Positions 50,569-64,000 are shown, numbered from the stretch's first letter. The stretch is 64,000 nt of DNA from Viscum album (GCA_963277665.1 OY728165.1:1759656772-1759720771); one strand, 5' to 3'. Notes: generated by a model not told the origin, from the sequence alone. Numbers and translations are program-made.

Positions 50569-51772
50569 TTTTGGTCATGATATATATTTAATATATTGGT
50601 TGTGTACCAAATACCTAAATCCAATAAGTTTTGTTTATATAAGTTGGAATAATCTTGGATGACTGGTGAGTATCATGTGATCAGGGATTCATGGGAATCT
50701 GAATTGTTTTTGAACTGAATTGGAACAAAAATAATGGATTTTTAGTTACCATATTTATTTACGTGTAATTTATGATTTAGGGGCCATTGAAACCTTTTCA
50801 CACACAAAATAATGTGGTTTGATCAATAAGTTAAAATTAATATATTATACATAAAAATATAATTCAACCTCATTTGAATGATGAAATGATTATAGATCGT
50901 TTCATTTAACAATTAATAAAAAAGAGTGGATATTTTAGAAAAATATAGAATTAGAATTAGTAATATAACCTGAACCACATCACAATTCACTTTTTTTGAC
51001 ATAATATAAATAACTAAACAGTTTTCAACCTCCCTAAATAAAAATAATAAAACCACCAATTTATAAGTAATAATGTCAACTGAATTTTTCCACCACTCTA
51101 TGGAAGAATTAATGTATTAAACTATAATATATATATATAATTCTTTTGTATTAAAATTCATTTCTTATACCCATTACAGATGTAAAAAAACAATGGCTCC
51201 ATTTATAAAGAGATCAGTCTAAAAATAACTACCCCTTAAAATTCTATAATGTTCTCAAATATTAATAAAATATCCTCAGATGATCCTGATATTTAAATTA
51301 ATCTACTAACTAATCATATGAAATTAAATTTACAAACATATTTTTTAGAAAATTCCTTTTAATATACTCTAATGAACATAGAGTGTTAAATGAGAACCTA
51401 TTATATGGTTAAGAAATCCATAAAATATTATTGAAGGACCATTGTCAAACTAAGTTTTTTTTAAAACCCCATTATTTCACTCTAGAATTACATTTAGTTA
51501 AAAACATGTGTAATATAATTTCTACCGACATCACATGGTCTTGTAGGTAAGAACACTAGCACACATCAATGTATTCACATTGGTCTGCTAAATAGTCAAT
51601 TATAGGGGATTGGAAAAAAGACCATGTGGTGTGGATAGACATCCCATTATTAAATGATTATTCATATAAGGGATGGATGTACAACCATCATCTATGAGGC
51701 GCTAGTGACTATGATGAACTATATATAACCTTTCTCCAAATATTTTCCCCACTTCAATAAAATTAACAAATA
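50569..51772 (-). repeat. Possible E4 5' LTR, left part
   Basis: Starts TTTTGGTCATGATATAT, comparable to the outer end of the E4 3' LTR (TGTTGGGGGTATATG), followed by a similar AATAT...GTACCAA stretch. It is cut off at 51773 by E5. The rest might lie right of 62158, but I could not find its end. Confidence 0.28.
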
Positions 51773-53488
51773 TGTTAGCCCATGTTGGTTAAATACCTAG
51801 ATAGGGGTCAATCATGTATGATAGAATAAAATTATTTATCCTCCAGATATGTTATATCATTAAAAAATAGTATTCTATTCGTTTCCCAAATCAATGAATG
51901 ATAATAAATGAAATCATTCATGAGACAAAATAATTTAACTTGGTTCAACCAAACTGAGTTACATCCTAGGATATTAGAAATGAATGGTTTCTATGCACCA
52001 AGTAATCTAAGGTGCACTTCTGGTACATGTTTTGGAGTAGAATCGATGTCCCTCTTAGTTTACAAAAATTAACAATTTGAAATCTCTACGCTCTCTCAAT
52101 AAAATTATTTGAACTACACCATCAATTTAATCATCCGTTGATGTAAAAAACATAACAATTTACAAACACATAAGTTTCCAATAATTTTATTCCTTCATAT
52201 AATAGATGAAATATAATTCACATTATGGTTATTGGCATGCATAGATACCTTTCATGAAATATTTATACTCCTTCATTAACTACATTAAAACCATTATAAA
52301 AACCCATTCACTCTATAACATGAGTGATTCATGAGATTCCATTACCTCATTGTCCAATGAACCATCATGAAACCCATATCCTCTTTATAATAAAATTCTC
52401 TAAAAAAATCATCGATGAATTGATCTTTCTTTTTGGACTACCTCCATCTCAATATGAACTGGACCACAAACTACTTTCGGACATAGTTGAATTATCCTAG
52501 AGATAATTATCTCTAGTGAACTCTACTATTTTTAAATCAAGTGATTGTGGGATCATTATATTAAAAATTTTATCTTAAAAATACCATGACCATAATTACT
52601 AATGCATAATTTATATATCATCCACCCCTACAAGCTACACTCACTATTTCATTTTAATATCACAGGATTCCCTTTACATCATACTCTGAAACACCGACTT
52701 CAACTAAATAAAATCCAATTGTTTTGGCCTCAAATTTATCCCCTTTGACAATAAACAACAATATATTTCGTGGTTCTCATAGCATAGCTATTATGTGGAA
52801 TCCATGACTTCACAAATTTCACTTTTAAATATTTATTATTTCTAACTTGGTTGATATAGAAATCATTTATTTTGTCCATATTACATTTTTGAAAACCACT
52901 ACAAACTAATTTTGGATTTATTTATTACACTAATAATTTTTCTTTGATAGTCATTACTTTTCCATTAAAGAAATCATGAGTTTTGAGGCCTAAAAATATA
53001 AAAACCACTGGTAAATGAATCCACAATGTACATGAAATTGTATATACTATTTTTAGAGAATCCATTCAACCATTGTTTTCTTTATACTAGTTGATAAGTC
53101 AATTTTCAACCCAAAAAACGAAAATCCAGATTCCCCCACAAACATAATCAACCTAAAAAAACTACAATTTTACATTGATATATTTTTTTTGCAAAACATT
53201 GGCCCTTTTGGTGATTTGATAACTATTAAACCTTGTATACATCGTTAAATATTCTTCCAAAATATACCAAAATTTTATTCTTGACATTCTTTATTTTGTC
53301 CATATATTTACACAACAAGCACACTATTCCCACAAGCTCCATCTTCATCTTACAAAATAATTGGATAATGAAAATTTCCAAAAATAGTCACTTAAAACCA
53401 GAAATAAAAAATTGGATTCCGAAAAAACATATATATCATGAAATAAAACCATTTATCGATCATATTCAGCATTATCATATTTAAAACA
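51773..53488 (-). repeat. E5 3' LTR
   Basis: On the plus strand it runs from TGTTAGCCCATGTTGG to TTTAAAACA. Matching blocks with 60464-62158 occur throughout, for example GATATTAGAAATGA (51971 and 60661), CACATTATGGTTATT versus CACAGTGTGGTTATT, and ATTCATGAGATTCC versus TTCTTCATGAGATGC. By eye about 70-80% of sites agree, so the insertion is old. Confidence 0.75.
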
Positions 53489-53510
53489 CCCACTACCTCA
53501 CTCCTCCACC
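53489..53510 (-). other. E5 polypurine tract
   Basis: The minus strand reads GGTGGAGGAGTGAGGTAGTG then GG directly before the 3' LTR start (TGTTTTAAATATG): a purine tract with few interruptions at the expected place. Confidence 0.68.
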
Positions 53511-53519
53511 AATTAGCTT

Positions 53520-56500
53520 CTCTCCTATTTATATAATTTTATTTTACCCCCTTTTCAAACAAACCCAAATGTCAATTTTTTGTGGCTTAAAATCTTAAAG
53601 AACATATATCATCAAATATTGGAAAACATACTATACATAGAGAAATGTTGACCACATTTCCACACTTGTTTAGGTGTGGGATGTCCACTAATCATTATGA
53701 TCCTATCGATGATAATAAAATTCCTGTTTGGATAATGACTTCATTATAATGTTTACAACCATTAGTTATGAAGGCATTTTAAATATTTTCATAATCCCAT
53801 GGTCTACCTTTTCTATGATAAAATTATACTTAATTTAAATGTGATTATTCAGTGAGTGCTGAAATTTCATTTTTATAAGATTTATAGAACATGAATTTCA
53901 TCGTGGATCCTAACCAGAAACATCACTTAAACAACCATATCTTCATTTTACTACTTCATCCAATATAACAGTACAAAATAACATTACAAAATATTAATCG
54001 GTGGAATTATATTCAGCATATTAATTTCAAAAATAAATTAGATATTTGTTCTTCATTAGATAGGAAATACAAAATCCACCATGACAAAAAAACCACATGA
54101 TGTAAATGTTCAATTATCTATGGATATTTCCCAATTAGCATCTATATAAACCAATAACACATGATGAGATTTTTTAATTTATAGACAACCAAAATAAACC
54201 ATGCACATGAGATAATGAATTATTCTTTATAGTGTGTGTTGATTTCATTGGAATTTCATTGTACTAATTCCCATTCGAATATAGTAAAAATAATATCAGG
54301 TCATGTAACTATTTAGTACAATAGGATTCCAATTATATACATATATTCCAGGACATTTTTTTTTCATTTTTCATCTCTTGATAGTTTCATCTTGGTATCT
54401 TGAGTAGTTTTCATTTACATGGAATTATTTATTCCAAATTTTCATAGAAACTTATTGGAATTTTTGGATTGACACATGTATCATCCATTTCTTCAATGAA
54501 TAACTTATACACCTAGAAAAACCAATTTCTACAAATCATAATCATTTCAAACTCAATTTTGATAGATTTTTTTAAATAGTTATCACTATAAATTACATAA
54601 TCCTCTAAATACTAGGTCATAAAAATACAATAATACCACCAATCATTGAATATTGTGATTTCTGACATAATTATTGTAATCAACACCACCATGTTGAAAC
54701 CCAATATTCATCAAATACTGATAATGTATTGAATAAAATGAACTCCGTGATTGATTTGATCTATAGAATGCCTTTTCCATTAGAAAAAACTATTTTTATT
54801 ATTCAGGGATAATAAAATCAACAGGTTGTTTTATGTATACTTCTTCTTCCAAACCCATTTTCTAAAATACAGACATAACAACTATCTGGAAAAAATGAAT
54901 TTCCGTTCCATTATTATATACATAAATAGGTTAATCATATTGAACATTAAAAAAGGTGAAAATGTCTCATCAACACGATTACCTCAATATATGAGTACAA
55001 ATTTAACATTAGTAATGTTTTTTTAAATTACAAATCCATCATAATTTAGATTTTTGATGAAGACCCAATTTATACCAATGAAATTATTATCATATTTTCT
55101 CCAAACAATATCCCATGTATGAATCTCATAAATATTGTAAAGATCATCATTCATAGCATGATTCTAGTTCTCATTTGTATCATCTTATTTGAAGCATTTA
55201 GGTTAGACTTGAGATTTGAAGGATTCATGATATAATGATTTCATTATTTGTGATTAAAATGGGTTTTCTTGATCCCCAATGATGTTTTCCAAATAAATTT
55301 CAACATGAATATTTGGATTCATTATATATACAGATTTATCAACCTCTGCAAAATCATCATTATCATTTTTTAAATCAAAAATATTTTAACTTCTACTCCC
55401 CCAGAGCTTTTTATATCCTCATCCCCTTCATCAGGGAATTGTTCACTTCATTTATGAGGATTTGATTCATTTTATACTACTGAAACATTATTTCTTACAA
55501 CCACTTTTCACAATCTCTTGCTCATGAATTTATATTCTTTTCTTCTTCTAGAGTATCCATGGAATATAACATCATATCAATGATACTAATTTTTTTTATC
55601 CTTAATGATAATAAGAAACATGATTCAAAATAATTTAAGGTATTTAGTTGTTTTCTAATTTTGATACTGATCAATGTATGATGTATTTTCTTCTTTATTA
55701 CACAATATATTTATATTTGATATGAAAATTGAAGTCAATACAGATTCTTTAAAAAATTTAATATGTAGATCTTTTTCAAAAATCAATATTTTTACCTTGC
55801 TCCTTATAATTCAATTCACCTCTCATCCACATTATTTTGTTGAGGAGTTATCACTCTGGAAACATGTCGTCATACATGATATTTATAGATATAATACTCC
55901 ACTTGGATATTTTTGAATTATTTATCATTATTAGTTATAAACATAAAAATCTACTGTCAAAGCATACTTTTAGCTTCCCTCAAATATTTTGATATCAAAC
56001 TGAACACATAGAACTTTATGGAAGTTAAAAATACCCATGTCGTCCTACTGAAATCGATAGTGATATGATTATAATTCTTCTTCCCATAAATAAAAAATTG
56101 TTGAGATAGGTCCACGAACATATTCTTTCACATATTCATGAACTCTTTTGGGATTATTTTCTTTTTCAAATAATGTATTTTCTGAAAATATTCCCATATT
56201 CACAAGCATCTCATATGTGAGTTTGTAGTCTTGATATCTTATGGAGATATCAATCTACATCAAATTAGACAGTATTGTCTACAATTGATAGGAATATATT
56301 TCCATAAAATTTAATCCAATACCTATTTACTCCATCTCTGGATTTAATGAACCTATATTATTCTCCTCACACAAGGTATAGATTCCCATTATTTTACATT
56401 GCCTATAAAACAAATGTTCCTTCTTTTTAATTTAAAATACACATCATCTTAGTACAGCATATAGTAGGTCATAGTTAAAAAATTTGGCTAACACTTATAA

Positions 56501-56700
56501 ATATGTTATTTAGAACTTAAATGAAGATGTAATAACCACATCTCTTGACATTTATCCGAAATTTTTATTTACCAAACGGAATAATTTTCTATCCTTCATC
56601 ATTTCCATATTTTAATTCACCTTCAATTTCATATTTGAAGCATGTAACAAGATCATTCTTTCATGTAATAGGGGATGTTAATTCACTATTTAAGATCTAT
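53520..56700 (-). pseudogene. pol: E5 pol remnant (integrase, RT, RNase H)
   Basis: Integrase: the complement of 56027-56060 reads TIDFSRTTWVF, matching the VDDFSR.TWVYFL block with one catalytic Asp lost; that of 55818-55847 reads TPQQNNVDER, matching TPQQNGVVER. RT: the complement of 55166-55032 is an open run beginning HAMNDDLYNIYEIHTWDIV and ending INWVFIKNLNYDG, the classic start of the copia RT (AM.EEL...TW.LV...IG.KWVFK.K...DG). RNase H: SALTE near 53850, about 1.25 kb further on, matches the S-TTEAEY segment. Spacing fits a copia polyprotein. Frameshifts and stops are frequent. Confidence 0.75.
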
Positions 56701-59700
56701 TAACTAGTATGACCTTATTCATTAATAATAATTTCTTCATTCAATACCTTCTCAACACTTTTCATTTGTATTAACATTATTTAATTCATAAATTTTTTGG
56801 AATGATATTCCTAATCTACTTAAGAGTATGATGGGCCAAATGTAATCTCAAAAAGCAGATTTTTTTTTCATTTTCATCACATTTGATGATTCGTTGATAC
56901 GTTTCTTATTACCATTTTTGTCCTGCTTCAAAATACTCTTCTATAGTGTTGATGATAAATATTTGGTCATGTGTCTTATTCTTTGACATTAGAAATAATG
57001 ATTGAATGATTCATACTGTTGATATAATTATGTATATAAAACAATATATTTTTAAACATTAATTGATAAAACATTCCAAAAATATTTTTTTTCTTCATTA
57101 TAGCAAGATCACACAAATATTCCTAATTTCAGGAAAAGGTAAAAATTTAGTGAATCAAAAACCCATTGCGCCAACCTGCTTCAAAGTGAAGGGTAACACT
57201 AAAATATTGATTATAGATTAATATTGATCAAAATTTAAAGTTATATAAAAGACAAAATATGGATCTTTTATTTGATAATAAAAGGCTTAACAATGTGAAA
57301 CCTTCTCGAAAAATAACTTTAAATGTTCTGGAAATGATATTCAAGACATGAGTCTGAAAAAATATAGGATGAAAAAAGAAGTAATGAAAAGTATGGCGCC
57401 ACACATAAAAAATCATAAATTTCAATTACATGATTTTATCCCTGAATAATTTAAAACATGAAATTTACTCGTGGCCTCATATGATACACATCATATAAAT
57501 TATATATGATATGAACCCTTGGGAACCAATGAAAAAAATGGAATTCTGATGAGAATTAATTCAGAAGACACTTATTTATTTTCCAATCACCCCATATATT
57601 GAACCTAATTCATTTATGAAACAATTATGATGCATTTGGGGTGTTATGAATACTTATTAATATATGAATGGGGGGTGGGGTGGGGGTGGAAAAGATATCA
57701 ATCCATGAGAGAATCACTAGATAATGGATTTGTGTACATTAATCTTCTTGTTTCCATCTCTTTTCTCATTATTTATTTTATTCTGGTGATGTCTCCCCAC
57801 TCCTAAATCAACTATAGATCCCCATCTATGGATGGGTAGTTCTTGTGAGTGATGAAGAAATAGGTATTCTTTACAAACAGTTATTTTTGAGTTTCTTCAT
57901 AAATGAAATAAAGCATTTTCTCTGTATTTTGTATACTTATTTCATTTTTTAATAATTTTTGTAATTCTTCATGATTTTTTCCCTAGGGTTAGATTATTAT
58001 TATTTTAGTTGATTTGTTCAGTGATCCATATATTCTTCAACGTAATTCCTATGTTTTTATACAGAACATATAAGTGTTGGTTGGTAACAATTAGACAACA
58101 TCTATCTTGTCTAAATAATTTTGATGGGGACTATTTTTAATTTGGGAATGAAAATTATCAAATTTTATTTTCTTTAATTAAAAAAATATAACCATTACAA
58201 TTAATCAAACATTGGAATATGGTTTAAAATATTTAGAATTAATTATTACATTACCATAACCATATAGCCAAGGGGGAGAAATGAATCAATAGAGGACTCT
58301 CTCCCTCTCATCATCAAATAGTTGTAGAATTGTTAATATTTTGAATCAATCATTGCATGGAACTAGGTTTATCCAAAACCATTCATGAAACAATATTTAT
58401 TTCAGTTTTCATCAATCAATTTAACATTCAATATTTTTTAAATTTCCCAAACCTACAAAATTATATTTTATAAATATTATCCAATTGTGAAAAACTATTT
58501 TCAGTTCACTACACTTTAGGAGGTAACAAAGGTTATACTACTATATAAAATTGGTAATAAAAATAATTCTGTGACACCGCATGACATGTGTGTGTCAATG
58601 AACATAAAAATCATTCTTGTAATACTGAACTCTATATGGTTACCTTTTCTTTTATTCTCCGTTTGGTACCAATTAGATATGAAATATACCTTTTGGGAAT
58701 GTTCTATTCTTACAAAATAATTACATATAATACTAGGATAATTATAGGAAGTCATTATTGTAGGAACATATGTTTCTCACATTTTATTTTCCTTAATTTT
58801 CTGATTTTTTCTCAAAATAATATTCAACCCTAGAGTGGACGTTTTTGGACTAAAATCAATCATTATAGAATTTGTTTGTGATAAAATCCAAAAAAAAACC
58901 CTTCTCATCATTATATGATTGTGGCTTCTATTTTTATAGACATCTATTCTCAACCATTGAATTTTCGTTTTTTGGAGTGGTCTTGTTTCCCAATGTCATA
59001 GGGACTCAAGAGTCTGTCATCATATTATAAATTTATTTATAGGGTGTACATATCCTTTTTATCTTTTTGATATGGTTGATATGATATTTTTCTATGTTAC
59101 AAAAACCATCAATAGATATTTTTTAATCTTTAACTATGATATTGTAATCAATGAACCTTTCTATGTTCATTAAAATTAAATACCAAATATTTTCAATTTA
59201 TTCATTCATCTCATACTTCTCTTTTTCATGTTGTGGTATATTGAGTTTATCATCATTAACCACTATATTAGGTTTCATGGATTTCGATCTCCAAATATAT
59301 ATATCTTATAGTGAAATATATCATTAATCCTATATATAAACCATTTATGATATTTATCATTCATCATTGTCTATTTCTTATCTATTTGGAGAGTTACCTA
59401 CAACTAGCACCATAGCATTTTTTCTTTGATACTTATAGTTCTCCATCTACTCAACTTCATATTTTTAAAAACTATATATTTCTTGTGAATGATGATTAAT
59501 TTTTTTAATAATTTAACTCAAAAAAATTCATACCATTTACACAGGGGGAATAATACTACATGAGAATTTAGTCTTTAAATTTAACATTATCTTGAATAGT
59601 CCTAGGGATCCTTTTTGCATGAAGTCCAACCATTAAAAATTTAAATCATGTGGGTGGAAGTTTCCCTTTGATCTTTGTTTTCAACATTATAGATTTTAGG

Positions 59701-60450
59701 AAATGAATTAAATGACCTCATCTGTCTTTTCTACTTACTAGCCATATTCCATAATGATCTTCTTTATGGAGTTGAATGAACCATCTTAAAAAATCCCTTT
59801 TTTCAATCGATTTTTATCATAATTTATCACCTCATATATAACGAGATTATTGTTAAAACTATCCAATGTAATATTATATTGGAAATTATCTTCTAGTACA
59901 GAGACTTTTAGATTGAACCGAGGAGGAATTATAGTCAAGACATGCTTAATTATCATTACATATTAAATTTTTTTGATAGAATGCATGTATTCCATAACAA
60001 CATTCACTTTTTCAACTAATGCCTTTGTAGACTCATTGGTGTTCATTCTAAAATCATTCTATTTATTCCACAGAATTAACAATTATTCTTCACTAAATTT
60101 CTAATAACATTATTATATATTTTATGCCTTTTCCCACATGGAATTCAATTACTTACCTGATGTCTCCTCTGGGTATATTATGTTAGGGAATGATACTCCA
60201 AAGGAAATGATTAAATTTACATAATCATACAAATCCATTTAATAATTATTCTGATTAAATTCCATTATCCATGATAGCATAGAATACCACACATCACAGT
60301 TTTATAGAAATCTATTCCTAATAATCAAATGTTGTTTTGAATATTATTCATCTATATCTAAATTTCATTTCTATCAATGATCATAATCCCATTATGATCC
60401 AAAATATTCAAGGAGACCACTAATAGATGATCACAAATTTTAACCATTTT
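56701..60450 (-). pseudogene. Presumed gag and leader region of E5
   Basis: Between the primer site and integrase. The complement of about 56870-56940 reads KKSILKQDKNGNKKR, a basic stretch of the kind found in gag, but no zinc knuckle or protease DSG was read. Plus-strand frames here (58588-58833) and minus-strand frames (58755-58516, 57425-57228) are hydrophobic and match nothing I know. At 57629-57643 the plus strand reads TTTGGGGTGTTATGA, like a gypsy LTR end, without a partner. At 3.7 kb the region is long, so secondary insertions are possible. Confidence 0.35.
57669..57689 (+). repeat. G-rich tract GGGGGGTGGGGTGGGGG
   Basis: Runs of six, four, five and two G separated by single T. It stands out in AT-rich DNA. 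A similar GGGGGTGGGGTGGG lies at 60491-60504 inside the E5 5' LTR. Such runs can form G-quadruplex structures, though only three runs here are three or longer. Confidence 0.85.
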
Positions 60451-60463
60451 TTATGATACTGAT
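60451..60463 (-). other. E5 primer-binding site (worn tRNA-iMet type)
   Basis: Plus-strand TATGATACTG compares with TCTGATACCA, followed by two spacer bases and the LTR end at 60464. The placement agrees with the LTR boundary found independently by comparing the two LTRs. Confidence 0.55.
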
Positions 60464-62158
60464 TATTATCCCACCTTGGATAAATAGCCTGGGGGTGGGG
60501 TGGGTAAGAAATATTAAAACAACCACACAATCAGTTCTTATTGCTTCGTTAATAAAAAAATCTTCTCTTCCATTCCCATATGAATGTATTAGGAGAATCA
60601 AATGCATGTGTAAGACATAGTAATTTTATTTTGTTCACCTCTACAGGGATTTATCCAATGATATTAGAAATGAGATGTTTCTATGTACCAAAAATACTAA
60701 ATGAAATTTATTTTTACAATATTATAAGTTTACATACACTCCCTATTGGTTCATTATAATTGAAAATTTGGAAGATGACTACACTCTTGACAGATGTGTG
60801 TGTACATCTGCATATGATTTTTTTCTATTGATATGAATCTCATTCTAATTTTTAACCCTTAAGTATTCTATGATGATATGAAATCTATGTGAATATCAAA
60901 TAAACATCACAGTGTGGTTATTTACTTACATATAGACCTCTCATGAACAATTTATTCCTTCAAGAACTAATTTTATAACTTCATGAAAAACCTTACACAA
61001 CCTAGAATGAGTTCTTCATGAGATGCATATACCATATAGAAAAATAATGCATCACAAAACAAATAATCATTAAAAACTATAATTAGAAACAAAAACCTTT
61101 AGCAAAAAAATCATTAATTATAGAATGCCTCTATCATGAGTTGAAGTATTATGTGAAGTACTTTTTGATAGAAGAAAATTATCCTAGAATTAATTCACTA
61201 TAATGATATTTCTGATTTTTAATCTAATGATTAGGGACCCTTTACATATGAAATTATTCTTATAAAATCCACTAATGAAAACTAGTTTTAAATATATTTA
61301 GGATTTGACATTACTGTGAACTACACAAGCTATGTTCTTCACATAGGCCATGATTCCCATTTTCGCATCCTATGAAACACTTCTGTTGTCTTTAAATGAA
61401 AAACCATTTGGGTAGGACTCTAATTCACCACTGTCTATTGAAAATTATTACTACCCTTTGTGGTTTTGATATCAATTCTTCTATGTTCAATCCTTGCATT
61501 CTCAAAATTCACATTGTGATTCCATATACTTATTATGGGAATCATATAGAAAAATATTTTGTGATACATATGCCATTTCTGACGACCCCCACATATTCCC
61601 TTATGCCATATATTGTTCACCATAAATATATTGTGATAATCCTTTATTTTTCAGATTTTTTTTATTTTTTAGTCCCAAAAAATTTAAAAGACATCGTGAA
61701 ATGATGTCACCTTATACACATAAATGTCTGTAGTACATTCATAGAGTCCATTCAATTATTTTGACGTTTTTACACCATACCAAGTCAATAATCACATTGG
61801 AACTCCACATATGAGAAATATTTTTTTTTTCAAGAAACACATTCAACCCAAAAACACTACAAGATTACCTTGAAGAAATTTTTCCAAAAAATAAAGAATA
61901 TTATTTATTCACTTTGGTAGTAATCAGAAGAATCCTTGTATAAATAATTGTAATGATTAAAAAAACTAGGTTTTTATGAACTCATTATGCCTTTGAATCA
62001 TATCTCTTCCTATTGTGTTTCTCTATGGTTATACTTAATAAGGATTATAACCCACTATATTGATCATTTGGGAGATATCCAATTAAAAAAAATCCATTTT
62101 AGACCTTGAATTACATTTACAAATGATATCTAAAAATTCATTATAATTTTGAACAACA
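60464..62158 (-). repeat. E5 5' LTR
   Basis: On the plus strand it runs from TATTATCCCACCTTGG to TTTTGAACAACA, colinear with 51773-53488. The 102-codon plus-strand frame at 61396-61704 lies inside it and has no counterpart in the other LTR, so it is not a gene. Confidence 0.75.
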
Positions 62159-64000
62159 GGTGCTAATACCAAAGGACCACATGATGTATGGTCTTTTGAA
62201 TAACATATTATTCAGTCCAAGATTAATTAAATAATAATGATGGTTATAGAAATAGATTTTTAAAAAATAGAGTGTAATAATAACCAACTAATTTAAATGG
62301 TCCATGATCATTCTGAAACCATTTACTGATCAATGTGATGATTCTTAGGGAACTGACTGTTATATAGTGTCTAATCATCAATGTTTGTTTTAGAAGAATA
62401 CTCAAGGATGTAGAGAACTATCCTAAGTCCATTATTGGTTTGAGAATTGAAAGTACTAATCTATAAAACACTATCAAAACTTATATCATCAAGACCCACC
62501 TTTCAAATAACAAAACAAAAATCCATAAAACCAAGACATCCAACCACCGCCCTTCAAAAAAGATAAAACCATTGTGAAACCCTAAATCAATTAAAAACAT
62601 CTAACATTGAACAAATTACATTATTAAGATGAGGTGTTGGTAAATGAGTTAGAGGACTTGACTAATAAATTAGGATACCATATATAAATAATATAAAATA
62701 TTCATGTATCATTATTATCTAAACATGTTCCATTACCTATAGATAATGTATGCATAGTATTGACTAGAAGGGGAATATAAATTCTACCCCTTTCTATAAC
62801 TAATTACAAGAATAACCATATTATATTAGATGGTGAGGATGTTAAGGAATATATAAAGAAACTCAAGAACCATTCTAAATAGGAAAAATAATATAATGAA
62901 ATACTTTGAAAAAATATAAATAAGTGACAAACAACCCAGAAAAACTATACATGTTTATAGGGAGACCCTCCACACTCATTCCCCTAATGTGTTATCCAAT
63001 AAAAAAGATATAAGATGTGCTTATCGAAAATTAAATTTCCCAAATATATAGGAAGTACATACAAACATTACCATGTTGAAGATCTCAATAATATTAAAAA
63101 ATAAGCTATGTTCCAAAAAATAACATTGCACAAAAAGAGAAGTCTCCAATGGGATAAGAGATTTAACTTTTGAATTTGTTTTTTTAACATGATCTAAACA
63201 TAATTTCCGTAAAAAAATCAACATATAAGGATTTTTATATCACATATAAAATTGGGTCTATATAATTTAATGATGCGCAATGTGATCAAGGAGCCTTAAT
63301 AAAATGTCACATCACATTTTTTCTTTCATTAAAGATAGGATAACTCAGTCTAATTAGAGTGGTTTTTTATGTTGTAAATAGATCCACTACAATCAATGCC
63401 GGAGTCCTAGAATACGAGATAGTCAAATTAAAAAAATCTGATCATTCATGCAGAAATCAATGTGATGAACATAGTGGATGATACGACCCTAACATTTTCA
63501 CACATAATCTTGGTCAGACTCTTCTTGAGATGTGTATGACCATTAAAAATTTATAGAAGGGAACAATATCTATAGAAATTATTGACACTACTATCCTACT
63601 AATCATATTTGATTACATGATGTAACCATAATAGGATCATTCATTTATTATACTTAAAAACAATATAATATACAATTCACGGATAATTTATTTGTGTTAA
63701 ATGAGTTTTTATTTTTTAAAAAATAATAAAAATTCTAATTTTTTTAAATATAACTTGAATAAAAATATCACATATTCTCACAACCTATAATCACTTGTAA
63801 TCAATGATTTCATTAATGTTTTTTTTAATATTTTCCCAATAATGAGGAAATTAGAATTTAATGTTACGTGATGTAAGTCCAAGATATATAGGTTAGAAAT
63901 AAAAAGTGAATTTGAACATTAGAATGATCTATAAATATAAATTTAAAACATTTTAACATTAGATTAAAATAATTGGATCTAATTGAATGTGAATATTTTC
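62159..64000. other. Unassigned AT-rich DNA at the right end
   Basis: The right flank of E5. If E5 sits in the E4 5' LTR, the remainder of that LTR should lie here, but I found no TTTTTCCAACA-like end. No gene or RNA was recognised; the 67-codon minus-strand frame (63224-63021) resembles no family I know. Confidence 0.4.

Larger units (their letters stand above)
44168..51772 (-). mobile_element. E4: Ty3/gypsy element, minus strand, degenerate
   Basis: A minus-strand element recognised from its pol. Right to left: part of a 5' LTR (51772-50569), a worn primer site (about 50568-50556), leader and gag region, RT (about 48850-48480), integrase (about 47065-46980), a polypurine tract ending at 46253, and a 3' LTR starting TGTTGGAAAAAC at 46252. 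The TGTTGG type of LTR end differs from E1-E3, so it is a different family. The copia element E5 appears to interrupt its 5' LTR at 51773. Confidence 0.6.
51773..62158 (-). mobile_element. E5: Ty1/copia element, minus strand, degenerate
   Basis: A 10.4-kb element. Right to left: 5' LTR (62158-60464), primer site, gag region, integrase, reverse transcriptase, RNase H, polypurine tract and 3' LTR (53488-51773). The domain order integrase before RT is the copia order, opposite to gypsy. The LTRs are 1695 and 1716 bp and align along their length. Long LTRs and a long gag region may point to a Sirevirus-like member, but this is not proven. No matching five-base flanks were found (AAATA left, GGTGC right). 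Confidence 0.8.

Noticed and set aside
1..64000. CRISPR array, operons, bacterial genes or integrated DNA virus
   Set aside because: No regularly spaced repeats, no closely packed long frames and no viral movement or coat protein motifs; all pol remnants lie between LTRs or beside LTR termini.

Overview
The window looks like intergenic DNA from a large, repeat-rich plant nuclear genome. I found no intact host gene, rRNA, tRNA or CRISPR array. It is very AT-rich by eye, and its recognisable content is old, decayed retrotransposons. Those with readable primer-binding sites show the plant-type initiator tRNA-Met site. Two have the TGTAACACCCC...GGGGTGTTACA type of LTR ends, long (3.3-3.7 kb) LTRs and a chromodomain-like tail typical of plant Ty3/gypsy chromoviruses (Tekay/Del-like). 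I cannot name the species.

Layout, left to right. 1-2952: AT-rich DNA with one GC-richer block (about 1480-2290) that has a TATA box. 2953-14686: element E1, Ty3/gypsy, plus strand, LTRs of about 3.34 kb, gag-pol broken by stops and frameshifts. 17050-22434 and rightwards: element E3, Ty3/gypsy, minus strand; 3' LTR end, polypurine tract, integrase, RNase H, RT and primer site are readable, but the 5' LTR is not resolved and contains a GC-rich block (22990-24184) and an (AT)n run. 26624-39074: element E2, Ty3/gypsy, plus strand, LTRs of about 3.7 kb, with an exact 5-bp target duplication (ATAAA); it split a minus-strand LINE-like RNase H fragment (39080-39370) or lies beside it. 40065-41309: an LTR fragment related to the E3 LTR. 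44168-51772: element E4, Ty3/gypsy, minus strand, different LTR type (TGTTGG). 51773-62158: element E5, Ty1/copia, minus strand, LTRs of about 1.7 kb, apparently inserted in the 5' LTR of E4. 62159-64000: AT-rich and unassigned.

None of the elements can encode a working polyprotein as read here. Many in-frame stops sit where the family normally has Arg or Gln codons, as expected from C-to-T decay of methylated DNA. The most interesting signal is shared by E1 and E2: a splice donor just after the promoter region of the LTR, and an acceptor-like AG exactly two bases before the gag ATG. This suggests that the 2.5-3.2 kb leader, containing most of the LTR and the primer site, was spliced out of the gag mRNA. 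Other points worth checking are a GC-rich palindromic cluster in the E1 LTR, CpG-retaining duplicated motifs in the E2 LTR, and a GC-rich block present twice in opposite orientation.
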